A DNA stretch of 64,000 nucleotides from Nageia nagi (GCA_050084985.1 JBITNC010000001.1:211854001-211918000), one strand, 5' to 3'. Shown: positions 49,225 through 61,747, counted from the first letter of the stretch. The notes: a model not told the origin generated them from the sequence alone. Numbers and translations are program-made.

Positions 49225-49995
49225 ATGATTAATTTTTATACTAATTTTATCACTCATAGTGTAGTTGTCAATAAAAATATCAAACCAATTCAACAAAATC
49301 TTAGAAAGATGTATCCTAGGGTAGACCTTACTATTAAAAAGGAAGTTGAGAAGTATCTTGTTATTGGTTTCATTATTCCTATTGATTATTCCCCATGGAT
49401 ATCTAACATTATGCCTCTAGTTAAGCCTAATGGTGAAAGTAGATATTGTATATATTTCAAGGATATCAATAAGACATGTCCTAAAGATGACTTTCCTTTG
49501 CTTAACATTGATATAATTATAGACTCAATAGTAGGCCATGAGGTTTTATCTTTCATGGATAGATTTTCTAGCTATAATCAAATTAGGATAAATAATTAGG
49601 ACTAACATAATATAGATTTTGTTAGTCCTTAGGGCATATTTTATTGGGTGGTCATGCCTTTTGGTCTAAAGAATGAAGGTGCAACTTATTAGAGATCCAT
49701 GGTGAGTATGTTTTATAATATTATCTATGAAAATGTTAAGGTGTATGTTGATGATATATAGAAAAATCCATAACTAATTATGATCATATTTTAGATTTAA
49801 GAAAAATATTCCAAATAATAGGGAATACAAGTTGAAATTGAAACCTAAAAAGTGTGCATCTACAATCTCATTAGGAAAATTACTTGGATTCCTTATTTTA
49901 AGAAGAGGTATAGAGATGGAACCCAATAAAGTTTCAACTATTATTGATTCTCCTCCTCTTAATAATTTGAAGGAATTAAGAAGAATTTAAGAAAA
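49225..49995 (+). pseudogene. Reverse transcriptase of element B
   Basis: The 124-residue open frame holds KPIQQNLRKMYPRVDLTIKK, GFIIPIDYSPWISNIMPLV and YCIYFKDINKTCPKDDFPLL, the RT N-terminal half. Beyond a TAG come FYWVVMPFGLKNEGATY and NVKVYVDDI at about 49735-49760, with YVDD (49744-49755) intact. Thumb blocks run to about 49990. Confidence 0.88.
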
Positions 49996-49999
49996 AGTA

Positions 50000-50335
50000 C
50001 AAGCAGTTAGAAGATTCATTGCTTAGCTAGTAGATATGACCTCCCTATTTTATCATTGATTGAAGAAAGGTGAGAAGTTCATTTGGGATGGAAAGCATAA
50101 AAAAGCTTTAGATAACATCAAAAGGTATCTTACTAATGCTCTAGTATTACCCCCCTATACAATTCAAAAAAGAGTTTTCTACTTTATGTTTCAACAACAT
50201 TAAGTATATTAGGGGCAATGCTAGCTCAGATGGATGAAAATAATAAGGAAAGAGAAATCTATTATGTTAGCAAAAAATTTACTAGATTATAAAATAAGAT
50301 ACACTCCAATTGAAATGATGTGTTTTGTTGATGAT
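50000..50335 (+). pseudogene. First RNase H of element B, truncated
   Basis: KFIWDGKHKKALDNIKRYL leads into ...SIMLAKNLLDYKIRYTPIEMMCFVDDL, then homology jumps to the linker before integrase. The whole second RNase H seen in elements 1 and A is absent, so about 0.8 kb is deleted at about 50330. Confidence 0.72.
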
Positions 50336-50830
50336 CTACTTCAATGAGTATGAAATTGATAACATTACAAGAGATAACAACAAGCATGATGATACTATGG
50401 CTAGTGTTGCTTCCCTTGATCCTATTCCCATAGAATATGAATATACCATTATCATAATAAAAAATATTGGCAAGCCTTTGCATGATTTTGTTGTTGAATA
50501 TTTCATTGAGGATCATTATTTTTTTGCTACTTGTATCAATGCATATGAATGGTATCAAGATATTTTCAATTATCTTAAAGATGGTGTTATCCCTATTACC
50601 TTTGATCATAATGCTAGGAATAGACTTAAAAAGCTAAAAAATAAGTATGTCTTATAAGGTGATTTGTTGTATAGAAGGTCTTTTGATGGTGCTCTTCTTA
50701 GATGTTTAATGCAACATGAAGTAGATATGTCCCTTCACCAAGCTCATGATGGTGAATATGGTGGACATTTTAGTACTAAATTTGTTTATCAAAAGTTGCT
50801 TAGAATAAGTTATTATTAGTATACGATGCT
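50336..50830 (+). pseudogene. Linker and zinc finger of integrase, element B
   Basis: The open frame 50325-50657 reads NDNNKHDDTMASVASLDPIP-like linker, INAYEWYQDIFNYLKDGVIP, LKKLKNKYVL. After a TAA comes GDLLYRRSFDGALLRCL and LHQAHDGEYGGHFSTK at about 50731-50780, the HHCC finger's two His. Its CxxC half is not clear. Confidence 0.78.
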
Positions 50831-51810
50831 TGAATATTATGAATTACATATCAAAAAATATGAACAAGATCAAAAGAATGCTAGTCTTTAACTTTCTCCT
50901 TCTCATGATTTGCATTCTATTATATCTCCTTGGCCTTTTTCTATTTGGGTACTTGATTTTATTGCTAATATTAACTTGGTTTCAATATATGTCTATATGT
51001 TTATCATTAAAGCTATAGAATATTTTACAAAATTTATGAGGATATACCCATGAAATCTACAAAAGGAGGTAAAGTAGTTGAATTTATTATTGAGTTTATC
51101 ATTTCTAGATATGATATTCCTTCTAAATTATTTATGGATAATGGTCCTAGCTTTAAAGGTATCAAAGTTAAATAATGTTATGCTAAATATCATATTTAAT
51201 GAATGTTATCTACCCCATATTACCCCTAAGATAATGGTCAAGTTGAAGCTTCTAACAAGATCATTAAGAGTATTTTATCCAAAACTATTACAAAATATGG
51301 TAAATATTGGCATGAACAACTTCATTATTATTTGTGGGCTTATAGAATAAGTGTAAGGAATTTCATATGAGAAAATCCTTTCTCCTTTATATATGGTGAT
51401 GAAGCCATAGTTCCCTTTGAGTTAGAGATCCCATCTCTTCATATGTCACTATATGATCTCATTCTCAATGAAAATAGAAGAAAAGCTAGATTAGTCCAAT
51501 TAGATTCCTATATGAAAATGGGTTAATACTATAGAACATGTAAATATCTACCATTATTGAATCCAAAAAGCTTATAACAAAAAGATAAAGCCTAAATAGT
51601 TCAAAATTGGTGACTTGGTCTTAAAGGAAAACCTTGCCAACACTAAGGATCTAGAAAATGAAAAGAAAGCTAAGTTCAAACCTAATTAGATAGGTCCTTA
51701 CATTGTAATTACAAATTTTAGAAAAGGTGAGTATAAATTATCTTTAAATGATAATAAAACAAAATGCAATCCAATTAATGTTATGAATCTAAAAAAGTTT
51801 TATGTTTGAT
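50830..51810 (+). pseudogene. Integrase core and C-terminus of element B
   Basis: GGKVVEFIIEFIISRYDIPSK, then LFMDNGPSFKG (second catalytic Asp at 51137-51139), and after frameshifts DNGQVEASNKIIKSILSKT with the catalytic Glu at 51245-51247 intact, then LHYYLWAYRISVRN and FIYGDEAIVPFELEIPSLH. The C-terminus ends near FYV at 51800. The core motif residues are kept better than in the other copies but the frame is broken. Confidence 0.87.
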
Positions 51811-52661
51811 CTTTTTAAAAAAATTTGCATAGCTTTGTTATTTCATACCAACATTTTAGAATAATGAGCTCATAACCTGGTGACACCTTTGCATTCCTAA
51901 AAATGCCACTATAATCTATTGATTAAGTAAATTCAAAAATTAATCATCTCTTCCATATCATGGTAAATCAATGAAAATGGTAGTTCATTCCTTTATTTTC
52001 ATATCATTTATGTTAAACAAGTTGCTTATATAATAATGATTATCAAAACATATCAAATTGGTATTTCATATTTTATTAATTTCATTGGCCTCATTTGTAA
52101 TTAAAGGGCACTCTTATCAAAAAACCTATGGCAACATGGTGGCTTAGGAAACCAAGCTAGTCATTATTATTTATTGACACCTTTGTAAGAAAGGTTCAAT
52201 CTTATCATTTGGTACCTTTGTAAGGAAGGGCCATTCATAACAAAATCCATGGAAATATGGTGGCTTGAAAAACTAATATGATCAATCCAAACTACTTATC
52301 ATCTTCATCTCATCTTGGTGGGTAAGTCACCAAGGATAAGTTTGCTTTTCTTAGCATAATTTCCATATCATGGTGATAAAATGTTTATATTTCAGATATA
52401 TTACATAAAATATTTCTTATTTAAGCTCTTGTTTAGGTACATTTATTTTTTGCCTTGGATTGCTCCTATGATGATAGGTCCATCATATCATAACCAAGTC
52501 AAAGAGAGAGTATAATATAAGTAAAATATAAAGCATGCAAAGATTCCATCATGTCACAAATTTTCAAGGAGTATTTTCTCACTTATCTAGTTATACTTTG
52601 AATTCATATTTTGATTTCATTTTATCCTAAAAGCATCAAAACATATTCAAAGTAGAGCATA
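51811..52661 (+). other. 3' non-coding region of element B
   Basis: Non-coding. A loose repeat is visible: ggcaacatggtggcttaggaaacc-like at 52130-52152 and again at 52250-52275 (ggaaatatggtggcttg). A worn polypurine run (aaagtagag) precedes the right LTR. Confidence 0.55.
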
Positions 52662-53387
52662 TATTAACACCTAAAAAGAATTTTGATTTAATTCAAATAC
52701 CTTTTTAGATATTTGAAATAATTTATTTAATTTATTAAATAAATGTTCTTTTCCATATGCACTCTCATTTTACCTTTATGTTTTATGGTAATAGATGAGC
52801 TTGGCATCATAATAAGCCTAAGAAAGAGCCTTAACACTAGACCTATTATCTATAAAGGTGGAAGGTTTATGCATGACAAAAGATATGACCTGACATAACA
52901 TAATCCCAAATCCTTGATAGATGAAAATATACTTGTGTCAATATTGATTGGTGTTTCTAAACTCCACCTATCATCTTTGGATTTTATTATACTCTAAGCT
53001 CTATATTCCTATGATATTTCATCCCTTCATGATCAAGATTTGATACATCGAAGGTAGGATGATGACATTGAGATAGAAGGCAAAATATTCTAGAAAGGTT
53101 ATTAAGCATTATTGCTAGGTTTCTAACATTTTCATTGGGTTGAGGTCATATTGGTGGCTCCATATTTTAGATAAGCTCATTATTTTCCCTCTCTCAATTG
53201 GATCTCATCTCCATTCATTATCACAAGTAAATAATAGGTTTGTATCTTATATTAATTCATTTTTTATAGGTTAAGGTCAAATTTATATTTTTCACCTTTC
53301 ATGTATCTATTTCTAATTTTTCATAGTTAATTGGAGAATTTAATTATTCTATAAATAACCCTAATAATTATTATTTTGGTTATAACA
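52662..53387 (+). repeat. Right LTR of element B
   Basis: Starts tattaacacctaaaaag (original TG now TA) and ends ggttataaca. Partner of 45390-46114. Confidence 0.92.
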
Positions 53388-53392
53388 TAGTT

Positions 53393-54583
53393 GCCTCAAT
53401 GATCCTAGCATACATATTGATCATGGTAGTAGTGTTAACCTTAGCATATGTGTTGGGTACTACACTCCTATAATGGTCATAAATGGAAAGGTTAGGTATC
53501 ATTTTATAACACTCTATCAATGTATTTATATGTAAAAATAATACATGTATATTATCTACTTTATCATATCTTATTATGATCATATCATATTGCTTCATTT
53601 GAAAATATTGTCATATCATTTTTGGGTGGATGTTAAATAAACATTAATTCTTTATGATCATATACTTATTGGGTGAATGTTAAATAAACATAAATTCTTT
53701 ATGATCATTCCCTTGTTGGATGGATTTTAAATAACCATCATTATTATTTCTTTATGATCATATCCTTATTGGTGTACATTAAATAACCATCACTATTATT
53801 ACTTTATGTCATCTTTAGTAGAAAATTATTGATAAAATCCCATATTCTAGAAAATGATAACCCATTTGGGTTGGTCATATATCACTTTATTATTTGATAT
53901 ATCCATAAGTGGGGCATACTTTGCTTCCATGATGATGTACATCCATGAATGAGAAAACTAATTTCTTCCATGATGATGTGACCCTCATTTAAGTTCAGCA
54001 CCTTTATTGGTTAGGTTTAAACTAACCATCACCATGACAATATTTATGATCATATGTATGCATTTATGAATGAGGAATTAGGTATTTTGTGATTATTTTT
54101 ATCTATGAATAAGATATTTGGTGCTTTTATGATGATGTGTGTATATTAGATTAATTTAATCCTTGGTCTTTCTTGCTATATCATTTGTAATGAAATGTTG
54201 TGTATAAGTCCATGAATTGTGTTCTTGGTTCTATTGTAATGATTTTTATCCATGAATAGAGACTTAAGTATTTCCATGAAGATACATATACTTATGATAA
54301 TTATTACTCTCATTATATTTGTTATATATTTTAGAGTTTATCATAATATATATGTTTGGATGGTGGCATTTTCTATCTCTCATTTTTTAGTTTATTCTTT
54401 ATTCTTAGTTATTCTCATTGCATGGATATCCATTACACTTCACACATAAGGAAAAGAGTGGGAATCATATATCATCAATCCTTTATGATCATATAGTTCT
54501 ATAGCTAAAATAGGGAAGTATAATTTTTCTTCTCTTTCTTCTTTACTTTGTTTGAAAGCATAATTTCATTTCACTATACTTGC
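53393..54583 (+). other. 3' region of element A, right part
   Basis: Non-coding, homologous in plan to 41800-42670 of element 1. It holds a tandem repeat at 53615-53810. Confidence 0.65.
53615..53810 (+). repeat. Tandem repeat, about 47-53 bp units
   Basis: Four units begin near 53623, 53670, 53716 and 53769. Each has tgttaaataaacat or taaataaccat followed by ctttatgatcat. Confidence 0.8.
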
Positions 54584-54594
54584 AAAGGGGAAAA
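54584..54594 (+). other. Polypurine tract of element A
   Basis: aaaggggaaaa, two bases before the LTR start. Confidence 0.75.
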
Positions 54595-54596
54595 TA

Positions 54597-55227
54597 TATT
54601 AACACCTAATTTTTGTCTCCCTAAGGTGGTGCTACTTAGGTATTATACTATATTGATATTATATCATATTCTTAGTGTTATTATTGGTCCTTTCTCATGT
54701 AATCTTTTTATTTTTGTGCTAGGTACCCATTGTCGATACTAACCTTCCTAAATGGAAATTAGAGGTTACCTTGCATATATAAAGGTTAGTATGATTAGAG
54801 GGAAAGTTATAAAGATTTCAAATCTCAATAGTTAGTAATAATTAAAAGTTCAAGTTTTTCTTATTATTTCCTATCGATATTAGGATCTTATTACTAGTAG
54901 CATATTTTTTATTCCATATTATGCAATTATATATTTGGCTCAACTTATCAATTTACTATTGTATTTTGATCCTTAGTGGTGAACTCTATTCAATTGTATT
55001 CATAGCATCCATGTTTCCATGCACACCAATGCCATCATTTAAGACCTATTATTTATTTTTCTAAAAGTGTATATATTGTTATTATCTCTTCTATTCTCTA
55101 TGGGGTTTACACATCAAGGTAACTTATCTTCTACAAGTTCTTATATGCATATAATCAACTCCTGATAGGTAAGGTATTACTAGTATTTACCTTTCACCTA
55201 AATAATATTCTATTCTACATAATTTAG
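54597..55227 (+). repeat. 3' LTR of element A, left part
   Basis: Starts tattaacacctaa (TG now TA). It resembles the LTRs of element 1 in order of words (gctacttaggt, tggggtttacacatcaaggt). Interrupted at 55227 by element C. Confidence 0.7.
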
Positions 55228-55738
55228 TGTTAGAAAGAGAATTCTAAACACTTTATAAATTTAATACTAAGCACATAATGACCTAGCAACCATACATTGT
55301 GATTGGTGACATGGCGATCAAATTATATCAATTTAGTAATCGAAATCAATCAATTTATCTAACTAATAAATAGTAATAGATTCATTATGAAATGGCATGA
55401 AGGAAAACTAATTAACATACCTCTTCCAAAGATATATTAAGAGATATAAAAGGAGATTCAAGATATTATGGAGAAGAAGATATTAACAAGACTACAACAA
55501 AGTATCATTCAATCACCATTGTGTGTCGATTAGTGAATAATGACATAGATTATAGAATTTTATATACATCAATAGAGTTATTAGAAAATGTAGTTATTTA
55601 ATATTATTAATTATGTATAAATTTTAATTACTTCATACATTATTATTTCTATTCTAGTTCTCTTGAATGGTTCACCATCATTTGTAGGTAAGAATCCTTT
55701 TTGGCTAGAGTTGGTAAATCATTAAAAGTTGATCAACA
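55228..55738 (+). repeat. Left LTR of element C
   Basis: Matches 56632-57124. Shared words: aattctaaacacttta, gagatataaaaggag, agattatggagaa-type, attggtaaatcattaaaa. The word gagatataaaagg may be the LTR TATA box. Confidence 0.88.
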
Positions 55739-56631
55739 TATTCTATTTTTAGGATACCTAATAATGGAAGATATGAGATGATCAAGTATCTTGAGAATAA
55801 CACTTGGAAAATTATATTAATAAGCACATAGTATGTGAGACGTTCCATGGAGCTCGTGATGATTTAAGATATACTATAAGAGTTGAAGTGGAATAAGTCA
55901 TGATTTTCATGAGAGAAATCACTATTCATGAGTGAAACCATTAAAAGTAATAAATATATTCACCAATACATTTGAAATTATTATGAAGTTAATCCTCAAA
56001 CTTATGTTGATTTTATTTATCCAAATTCATAGTTTGTTAACTGATTCATTTTGAGTTCATGGTTTAATTGCTAATCATTCCATATTTGATGTAGTACAAT
56101 AATTATATTTTGATAATGTTTGGAGCATTAACATATCATGTTGTATTATATTTTTCAATTCAAGAGGCATTCAAATAATATATATAAAGAAGTAACAATT
56201 TTCTTATAGGAAATAAAGAAAGAGAAAGATTTAGATTATGAGTCTATGGAGCACTCTAAGTTGTAGGGATATAAGCACACCAATATTAGATTGTAACCAA
56301 TTTAGTTATATTTTAGAGTTGTACATAATCAATTAGTCTACTTGTTAGAGTAGGTTAGATTAGGAGTAGTAGGTTTTTCTTTTAGAAGTTAAGAGAAAGA
56401 TATTGGAACTATATTGAGACCTCTATAATTTATTCTTGATGGTGTACATTTTTAAAAATTTATAAGGTGAAGATCATGTTGAAACTAAATAAAAATAAGA
56501 AGAAAGAACCCCTCCTATTCTGTTATAATTTATTAAAGTTCACAATGATGACCTTATGATAAAAGGTTGATTTTTCTAAAGGAATTATTAGGGATGAGCC
56601 TTCATCTTAAGTTAGGGATGATGTTAGTACA

Positions 56632-57124
56632 AAAATTCTAAACACTTTAGTGATTAGAAACTTATCAAATAGCAACTCAGAAGCCATACTTGGTGACTTG
56701 TGATAAAACCACATCAACTTAGTAACCAAAATTGATTATTTTAGCTAACTAATCAAGAGTAACAAATTTGTTATGAAATGAAATGAAGTATAACTAATAG
56801 ACATGAATCTTACAGAGAGATATAAAAGGAGGTTCAAGAGATTATGGAGAAAAAGAGAATAACAAGACTATAACATAGTATCATTCAAGCATCCATTGAC
56901 ATGCCATAGGTGTGTTGACTAGTGACTCATGGAATAGATTATAGGATTTTATATATGTCACCATAGTTATTATAAAATATGATCATCTGATATTATTAAT
57001 TAAATCCCCTTTTTAATTGGTGTATAAATTTTTATTTATATTCTAGTTCTCTTGGTTTATTTAGCTTTATTTATAAGTAATAACCCTTTCTGACCAAATT
57101 GGTAAATCATTAAAATCTAGTCAT
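56632..57124 (+). repeat. Right LTR of element C
   Basis: Partner of 55228-55738. Confidence 0.88.
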
Positions 57125-57129
57125 TATTT

Positions 57130-57245
57130 GGCATTTATTTTTATAATACTTGAATGATAAAATTAGAATGTTTTGTGTTTTTTATGCTTCCATATGTTGG
57201 AATCCTTATCCAATAAAACTAAGCACCAATATTTATGTGTGATCA
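57130..57245 (+). repeat. 3' LTR of element A, right part
   Basis: With 54597-55227 it gives about 747 bp, close to element 1's 773 bp. The end caccaatatttatgtgtgatcaa resembles the LTR end ccaaaatacatatcaata. The exact end is uncertain. Confidence 0.45.
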
Positions 57246-58904
57246 AGAAAGGCCATGGTGGCTAGGTTATTTTCTTAAAAAAACTTCATTTTATTTTATT
57301 ATTATTGCACACATTAGTATTTTAGTGTTAAACCTTAAGAAAGATTGTAAAGAGGGTTACAATGCCAAGAATTCATTGAATATTTCATAGATCCAAGATT
57401 ACTATGAGGTATTCTTGAGAAAGCCTATAAAGGAGATTATAAGAAGATAATATCATATTTTTTGGCATCAAGGATATTTAATACTAGTGACACTAGCTTT
57501 AGCCATAAACTAAAAGGGGTGTTAACTTTTCTTAGAACACTAGAAAATGTGAGGGAGGCTAGCCAAAGATCTTATTGCTATTATTGAGAGATAAATTTAA
57601 GTATGACACATAAAATTAAGGATCAAGTTTAGTTACAATAATTTTTAGCATCATTGTCATGGATATAACCCCAAAATTTAGATAAATTTGCAATATTCAT
57701 ACTTCTTAGGTTTATTCTCAAGTACATACTATAGTTTATATTTGTAAACAAATTTAAGAAGGGTCAAGATTTATGGTGATGTATGAGATCTATTATTTTT
57801 AAGTAATTCATAGTGTTACTTTTTCAAAGATTCATAAATATTATACAAAATTATGTATTTTCATTAATAGTGGTGATTCTAATGGTTTAGATCTAGAAAG
57901 TTTATTAAAAATTAAAAATTTTCTATTGGAAACTTCCCTTTGAAGGAACTAGAAATAAAACCTTATCAAATGTTGAACATTACAAGAAAGAAGCTTGATT
58001 TGGTCAAATTTGTCTTATACAAGAGTTGTTAAAAGAGAAATAGTCTATGAAATTCTAGATACAGATATGATTTTGATAATTTAATATAGAGCATGGAATA
58101 ATTTTGAGTCTTTAATTTGCAATTAATATTCTAAGGATTCATAATAATTCTTTTAATTCAAGAAGTTCTTTTAATGATCAAGCTTCTATTTATGGTATTA
58201 TATGTGAACCATATCTTTCAACATAAGTAATTATGGTTGGAAATATAGGTAATCATAATTAAAATTAAGGAAATAAAACTATTAATCATTAGAGAGTCAA
58301 CACATATAGAGAAAATTTGATTTCCTAATTTTTCCTATTCTGAATCCTATTCCAAAAAAGGCTCATAAGAAATTACCTAAATTTGAAAGCAATATTGTAG
58401 TCTTAAGAGAAGAAAACATCATGGATTTAAAGAATTTAATCACACATAGATTTTATAGCATGGAATCATAAATAGTATTTAGCATTATATTAAAAATAAC
58501 CATTGATCATGATAATGCACTTTTGTAAAATAGAATGGAGAAAATAGGAAAATAAACTTCCTTTTATGTGCCTTGGGGCATTGCCCTAGGTCTATTTCAT
58601 CTGACAACTTTGTTTTTCTACTATGTTCTCTTGATGTTAATGCTAGATTTCATTTTTGTAACTTGTTTTTGAATTTTTATTTTGCTTCTAGATTCTATTT
58701 TTGAATTATTTATATGAACCTACCTTAGAAACCTAAAAAGTTTATTTATTTAACATTTATCTTAGTAGAATCAATGCTAAATTATATTTATCAATTAATA
58801 TTGATTATTGGTTGAATATCTTATTTTACATTAGAGATGTGATTTTTTTCATTTTTAGGTAGTATTTACTTGTATATTTAAAATCAAAATTATCTTGAGA
58901 CATG
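57246..58904 (+). other. Anonymous repeat-like stretch
   Basis: Very AT-rich. At 58329-58540 the plus strand reads LPKFESNIVVLREENIMDL and ITIDHDNALL, which faintly resembles a plant gag opening (LPKF.G....... HL). Nothing else was recognised. tgccttggggcattgcccta at 58570 resembles linker sequence of the Tat-like elements. Confidence 0.25.
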
Positions 58905-59135
58905 TATCTTAACATGGGGAATAATCAATAGGAATAATAAAACTAGCTATAAGATATTTTTTAATTTTGTTTTTAATAGCAAAGGCTACCCTAGGATGCA
59001 TTATTTTAGGATTTTATTGGATTAGTTTTATATTTTTGTTGATAGCTAGGCTATGAGAGACAAAATTAGGATCAACACCATGCATATCAAGATAAAATCA
59101 AGTAAAAACATTAAATAACCCTTTTAATAGTAGGA
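58905..59135 (-). pseudogene. RT N-terminal fragment of element D
   Basis: KPIQQNLRIMHPRVAFAIKN then SFIIPIDYSP, matching B's 49270-49400. It ends abruptly after DYSP. Confidence 0.8.
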
Positions 59136-60075
59136 AAAACATTTTCTATTCTTCAAAAGTTAACCAAGCTCCTATTTTAATCAACTATGGATCCTTTTAG
59201 GTACCAATGTTTACTTCTACTATTTCTTTACTAAGATAGGATATTTTGTTACTGAATTGGAGAGGCATTGGAAATTCCCTTAGTCCTACATATAAAGTTA
59301 GCTATAAGATATGGGAATAATAAAATGGTGATGCTAGGATCCCAATGTTGCTTCCCCATTAAAGGATAAGATGAATGACTAAGAAAGATTAAATACCTAG
59401 ACCTAAGAATGACTTGACAAAAAATGAATGAAAATCGAAGCAAAGGGGTAAGTATCTAGTTTGCAATGTCTATATCATCCATGTAGATATCCTCACCAAA
59501 ATAATCTTAATTTCACATGAACTAATCTATGAGCCTCTTTTCACTAGATTTGGGGAACACACTCTATGCCCCTAGCTTCTCAAGGATAGCATCATCATTC
59601 CTTAAGATATCCACTCAAATTAGAGCTATAGGTGGTAAGAATAGATTTTCATAGTAAGCCTATAAGTCCTCGATAGGACCATGCATCATACCATAATGTA
59701 ACCACTCATCAAAGATATCTCTGGTGTAGCCTTGATCAATTTTATCAACATGTTGAATGACTATAACTAATTAGGATGAGCTAAGTGTAGACTCATCAAA
59801 TCCAACATCAATTATTCTCTTATGCTGACCTTCATTCAAAATGGGATCTATCATACCCTTCTCATTCTTACCTAATCTTTTTCCACTATACTAATATTTA
59901 CCCATATATTGATTAAAAAAAGCAAAATTGATACTATTGAAATGCATAATTACATAAATTGATTATTTTTATAAAATATAAGTTGTATATTTATTTTTGT
60001 ATGTACTTTTTTCTTCATTTTCTTGATAGAGAACATTAACATATTCAATGAGATCATCATTCACTTGAGGAATAG
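59136..60075 (-). other. Protease-RT linker of element D
   Basis: Homologous to B's 48300-49200: the minus strand has ttttggtgaggata...gtagacatt-like words and a caatattgggg-like block. No domain. The open frame at 59249-59443 is not supported by other evidence. Confidence 0.6.
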
Positions 60076-60079
60076 AGAA

Positions 60080-60700
60080 ATTAAACTCAACTTCATCCTC
60101 ATCCAAGTGGCAATGTTATATTTTTAGGACAAAAAGAGATCATCCAAGCTCCCTAGAATTCTCCCAAATATTAATCTTTGGGATTTTATATACTTCAAGG
60201 CTTACCTCTTATGGAATGACATTATTCATAGGTGTTGGTTCATCTTCAGCATTTTTGACCAAATCATGAGTAGTCCAAAATCTCTTAGTTGCTTAACATA
60301 CATCTATAGGATTATCTTTTGTAAGAATATTAACTTGCTTACCTTTATGCATAAATTTAATTGACTAATGCAATGTTGAAGTAATATCCCTATTCTTATG
60401 TATAAATGGTATGTCAAATAATAAATTATATGGCAAATTCACTTGAAAAATATAAATTTTTTGATGAATATTTTTTACCTACTTCAATAGGCATAGAAAC
60501 ATATCTAATGCATTACTTTTTAATATTATCAAAACCTTTAATTCTAATAGTAATTATTTTCATTTTTGTATAAATTAAAAGAAAATACTTTTACAACAAT
60601 ACAACTAAATATACATTGATATTTGAACTAGTATCAATCAAAGCTTTCTTAATAGGAATACCATCTATATAACATTGATATACACTCCTAGGTTCTTCTC
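60080..60700 (-). pseudogene. Aspartic protease of element D
   Basis: IPIKKALIDTSSNINVYL holds the active site as DTS (Gly to Ser) at about 60600-60650. NLLF.IPFIHK, TLHQSIKFMHKGKQVNIL and DNPIDVC at about 60330-60450 match the C-terminal half of B's protease (HKGKKVTIHVEDNPLDVY). C-to-T type stops interrupt it. Confidence 0.78.
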
Positions 60701-60899
60701 AATAACATCTTCACTAGGAAATTCACTCTCTTTGAATCAAAACATGTTACAAACTAAATTAATGTCAAGATAAGCTATTAATTTAATAAATTTTTATCAA
60801 CATCAATTTTCTTAAGTGCATAAAATAAAGCATTTGTATGATCAATTGATAATTACAAAAGTTTGAAAATACTTAAATCTTAGCATGGGTTACCATTAG

Positions 60900-61734
60900 T
60901 TTTTAAAAGAGTTGTTATGTACCAAAATTATGAGGGACCTTTATTCACTCTATTGTAGCCAGATTGATACTCCCTCTAGGTCTTTCTCTTTAGCATTACC
61001 ACATAGTTCTTGGTTGAATATGATAGTCACCATGAGGGGTTCAACTTCCTTTGAGTCAACTACATGGGCCTCATATTGTATCTTACCATCATATTATAAT
61101 TTTTGTAAGTATTTATTTTTTCTATGACTTTTAACCTTTTGATATTTACAAAATTCTACTTCATTGCACTTACTAGGTTTATCATCATTAGAACCTAGAT
61201 CTTGTTTTGGATTAGGTTTGATTAACCCCTTTTGTATTAAATTCTTGAACATAATGGTAGGAGCAAAAGGTAACCTATTATTCTTATTGAAATTTTATTT
61301 TACTTGACTCTTTTATTTCTCTTTAGAATAGGGTTCTTCTATGGCATGTACCTATTTATCTTCATTTTTATAATGTTTAGATCCCATAGTTTTCTTATTA
61401 GGGTTTCCATATTTCAAGTCACCCATGTCAAATAAGCACTTCTCTTTTTGGGTAATCCTATGCACAATTTTTTATAAAGGGTAGTGTCATATAATCTAAG
61501 GCTATGAACTTTAATTTAGGATGGATAGTATAGATATATATGGATGTGATATGAGACTTAGATAAGGGTTCAAGAATCATGCTCAATATTTTTTAGAATC
61601 TTTAGGAAAATTTATCAAAACTTTCATTTAGACCTTAGATAGCACTAACTAAATATAAAACTATTATTTGTATAGGAGTGTGATATTTGAAATGGACATA
61701 AAATTGAGATAAGTTTTACATAGCAATTAATGGA
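60900..61734 (-). pseudogene. Gag C-terminal half of element D
   Basis: The minus strand at 61620-61734 has the sequence homologous to B's 46610-46730 (acttatctcaattttatgtcc..ttcaaatatcac). EFCKYQKVKSHRK at about 61150-61190 is the worn zinc motif (B: EFCEYHKVRGHRT). The plus-strand open frame at 60912-61127 is a shadow. Confidence 0.72.
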
Positions 61735-61747
61735 TTTAATGGGTAAA
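61735..61747 (+). repeat. Degenerate 13-bp target duplication, left copy
   Basis: tttaatgggtaaa; compare tttagtgagcaaa at 63545-63557. Ten of 13 match and all three differences are transitions. Confidence 0.5.

Larger units (their letters stand above)
45390..53387 (+). mobile_element. Element B: Tat-like gypsy element nested in A
   Basis: LTRs of 725 and 726 bp bound gag, protease, RT, part of RNase H and integrase. The flanking 5-mers are cgatt (45385-45389) and tagtt (53388-53392), which differ only by transitions; both could derive from cggtt. It sits in A's 3' non-coding region. Its gag, protease and linker are homologous to those of minus-strand element D. The archaeal-type RNase H is missing. 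Confidence 0.87.
55228..57124 (+). mobile_element. Element C: short LTR element without recognisable genes
   Basis: LTRs of 511 bp (55228-55738) and 493 bp (56632-57124) flank only 893 bp. The flanking 5-mers are tttag and tttgg. Both LTRs start TGTTAG and end caaca or catta. The sequence before the right LTR (cttcatcttaagttagggatga) has the layout of a copia-type 3' end. No gag or pol motif was found, so it is a non-autonomous or internally deleted element. Confidence 0.8.
34043..57245 (+). mobile_element. Element A: old Tat-like gypsy element split by nested insertions
   Basis: The surviving pieces, joined across the insertions, follow the normal gypsy order: RT with intact YVDD (34043-34363), RNase H (43461 on), an integrase C-terminal remnant (to about 45010), the 3' non-coding region (45011-45389 and 53393-54583), a polypurine tract (54584-54594) and a 3' LTR (54597-55227 plus 57130-57245). 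Element E truncates it on the left; elements 1, B and C interrupt it. Its gag and protease are not in the window. Confidence 0.75.

Noticed and set aside
60912-61127. 71-residue plus-strand open frame
   Set aside because: Antisense to element D's gag, which is supported by alignment to element B.
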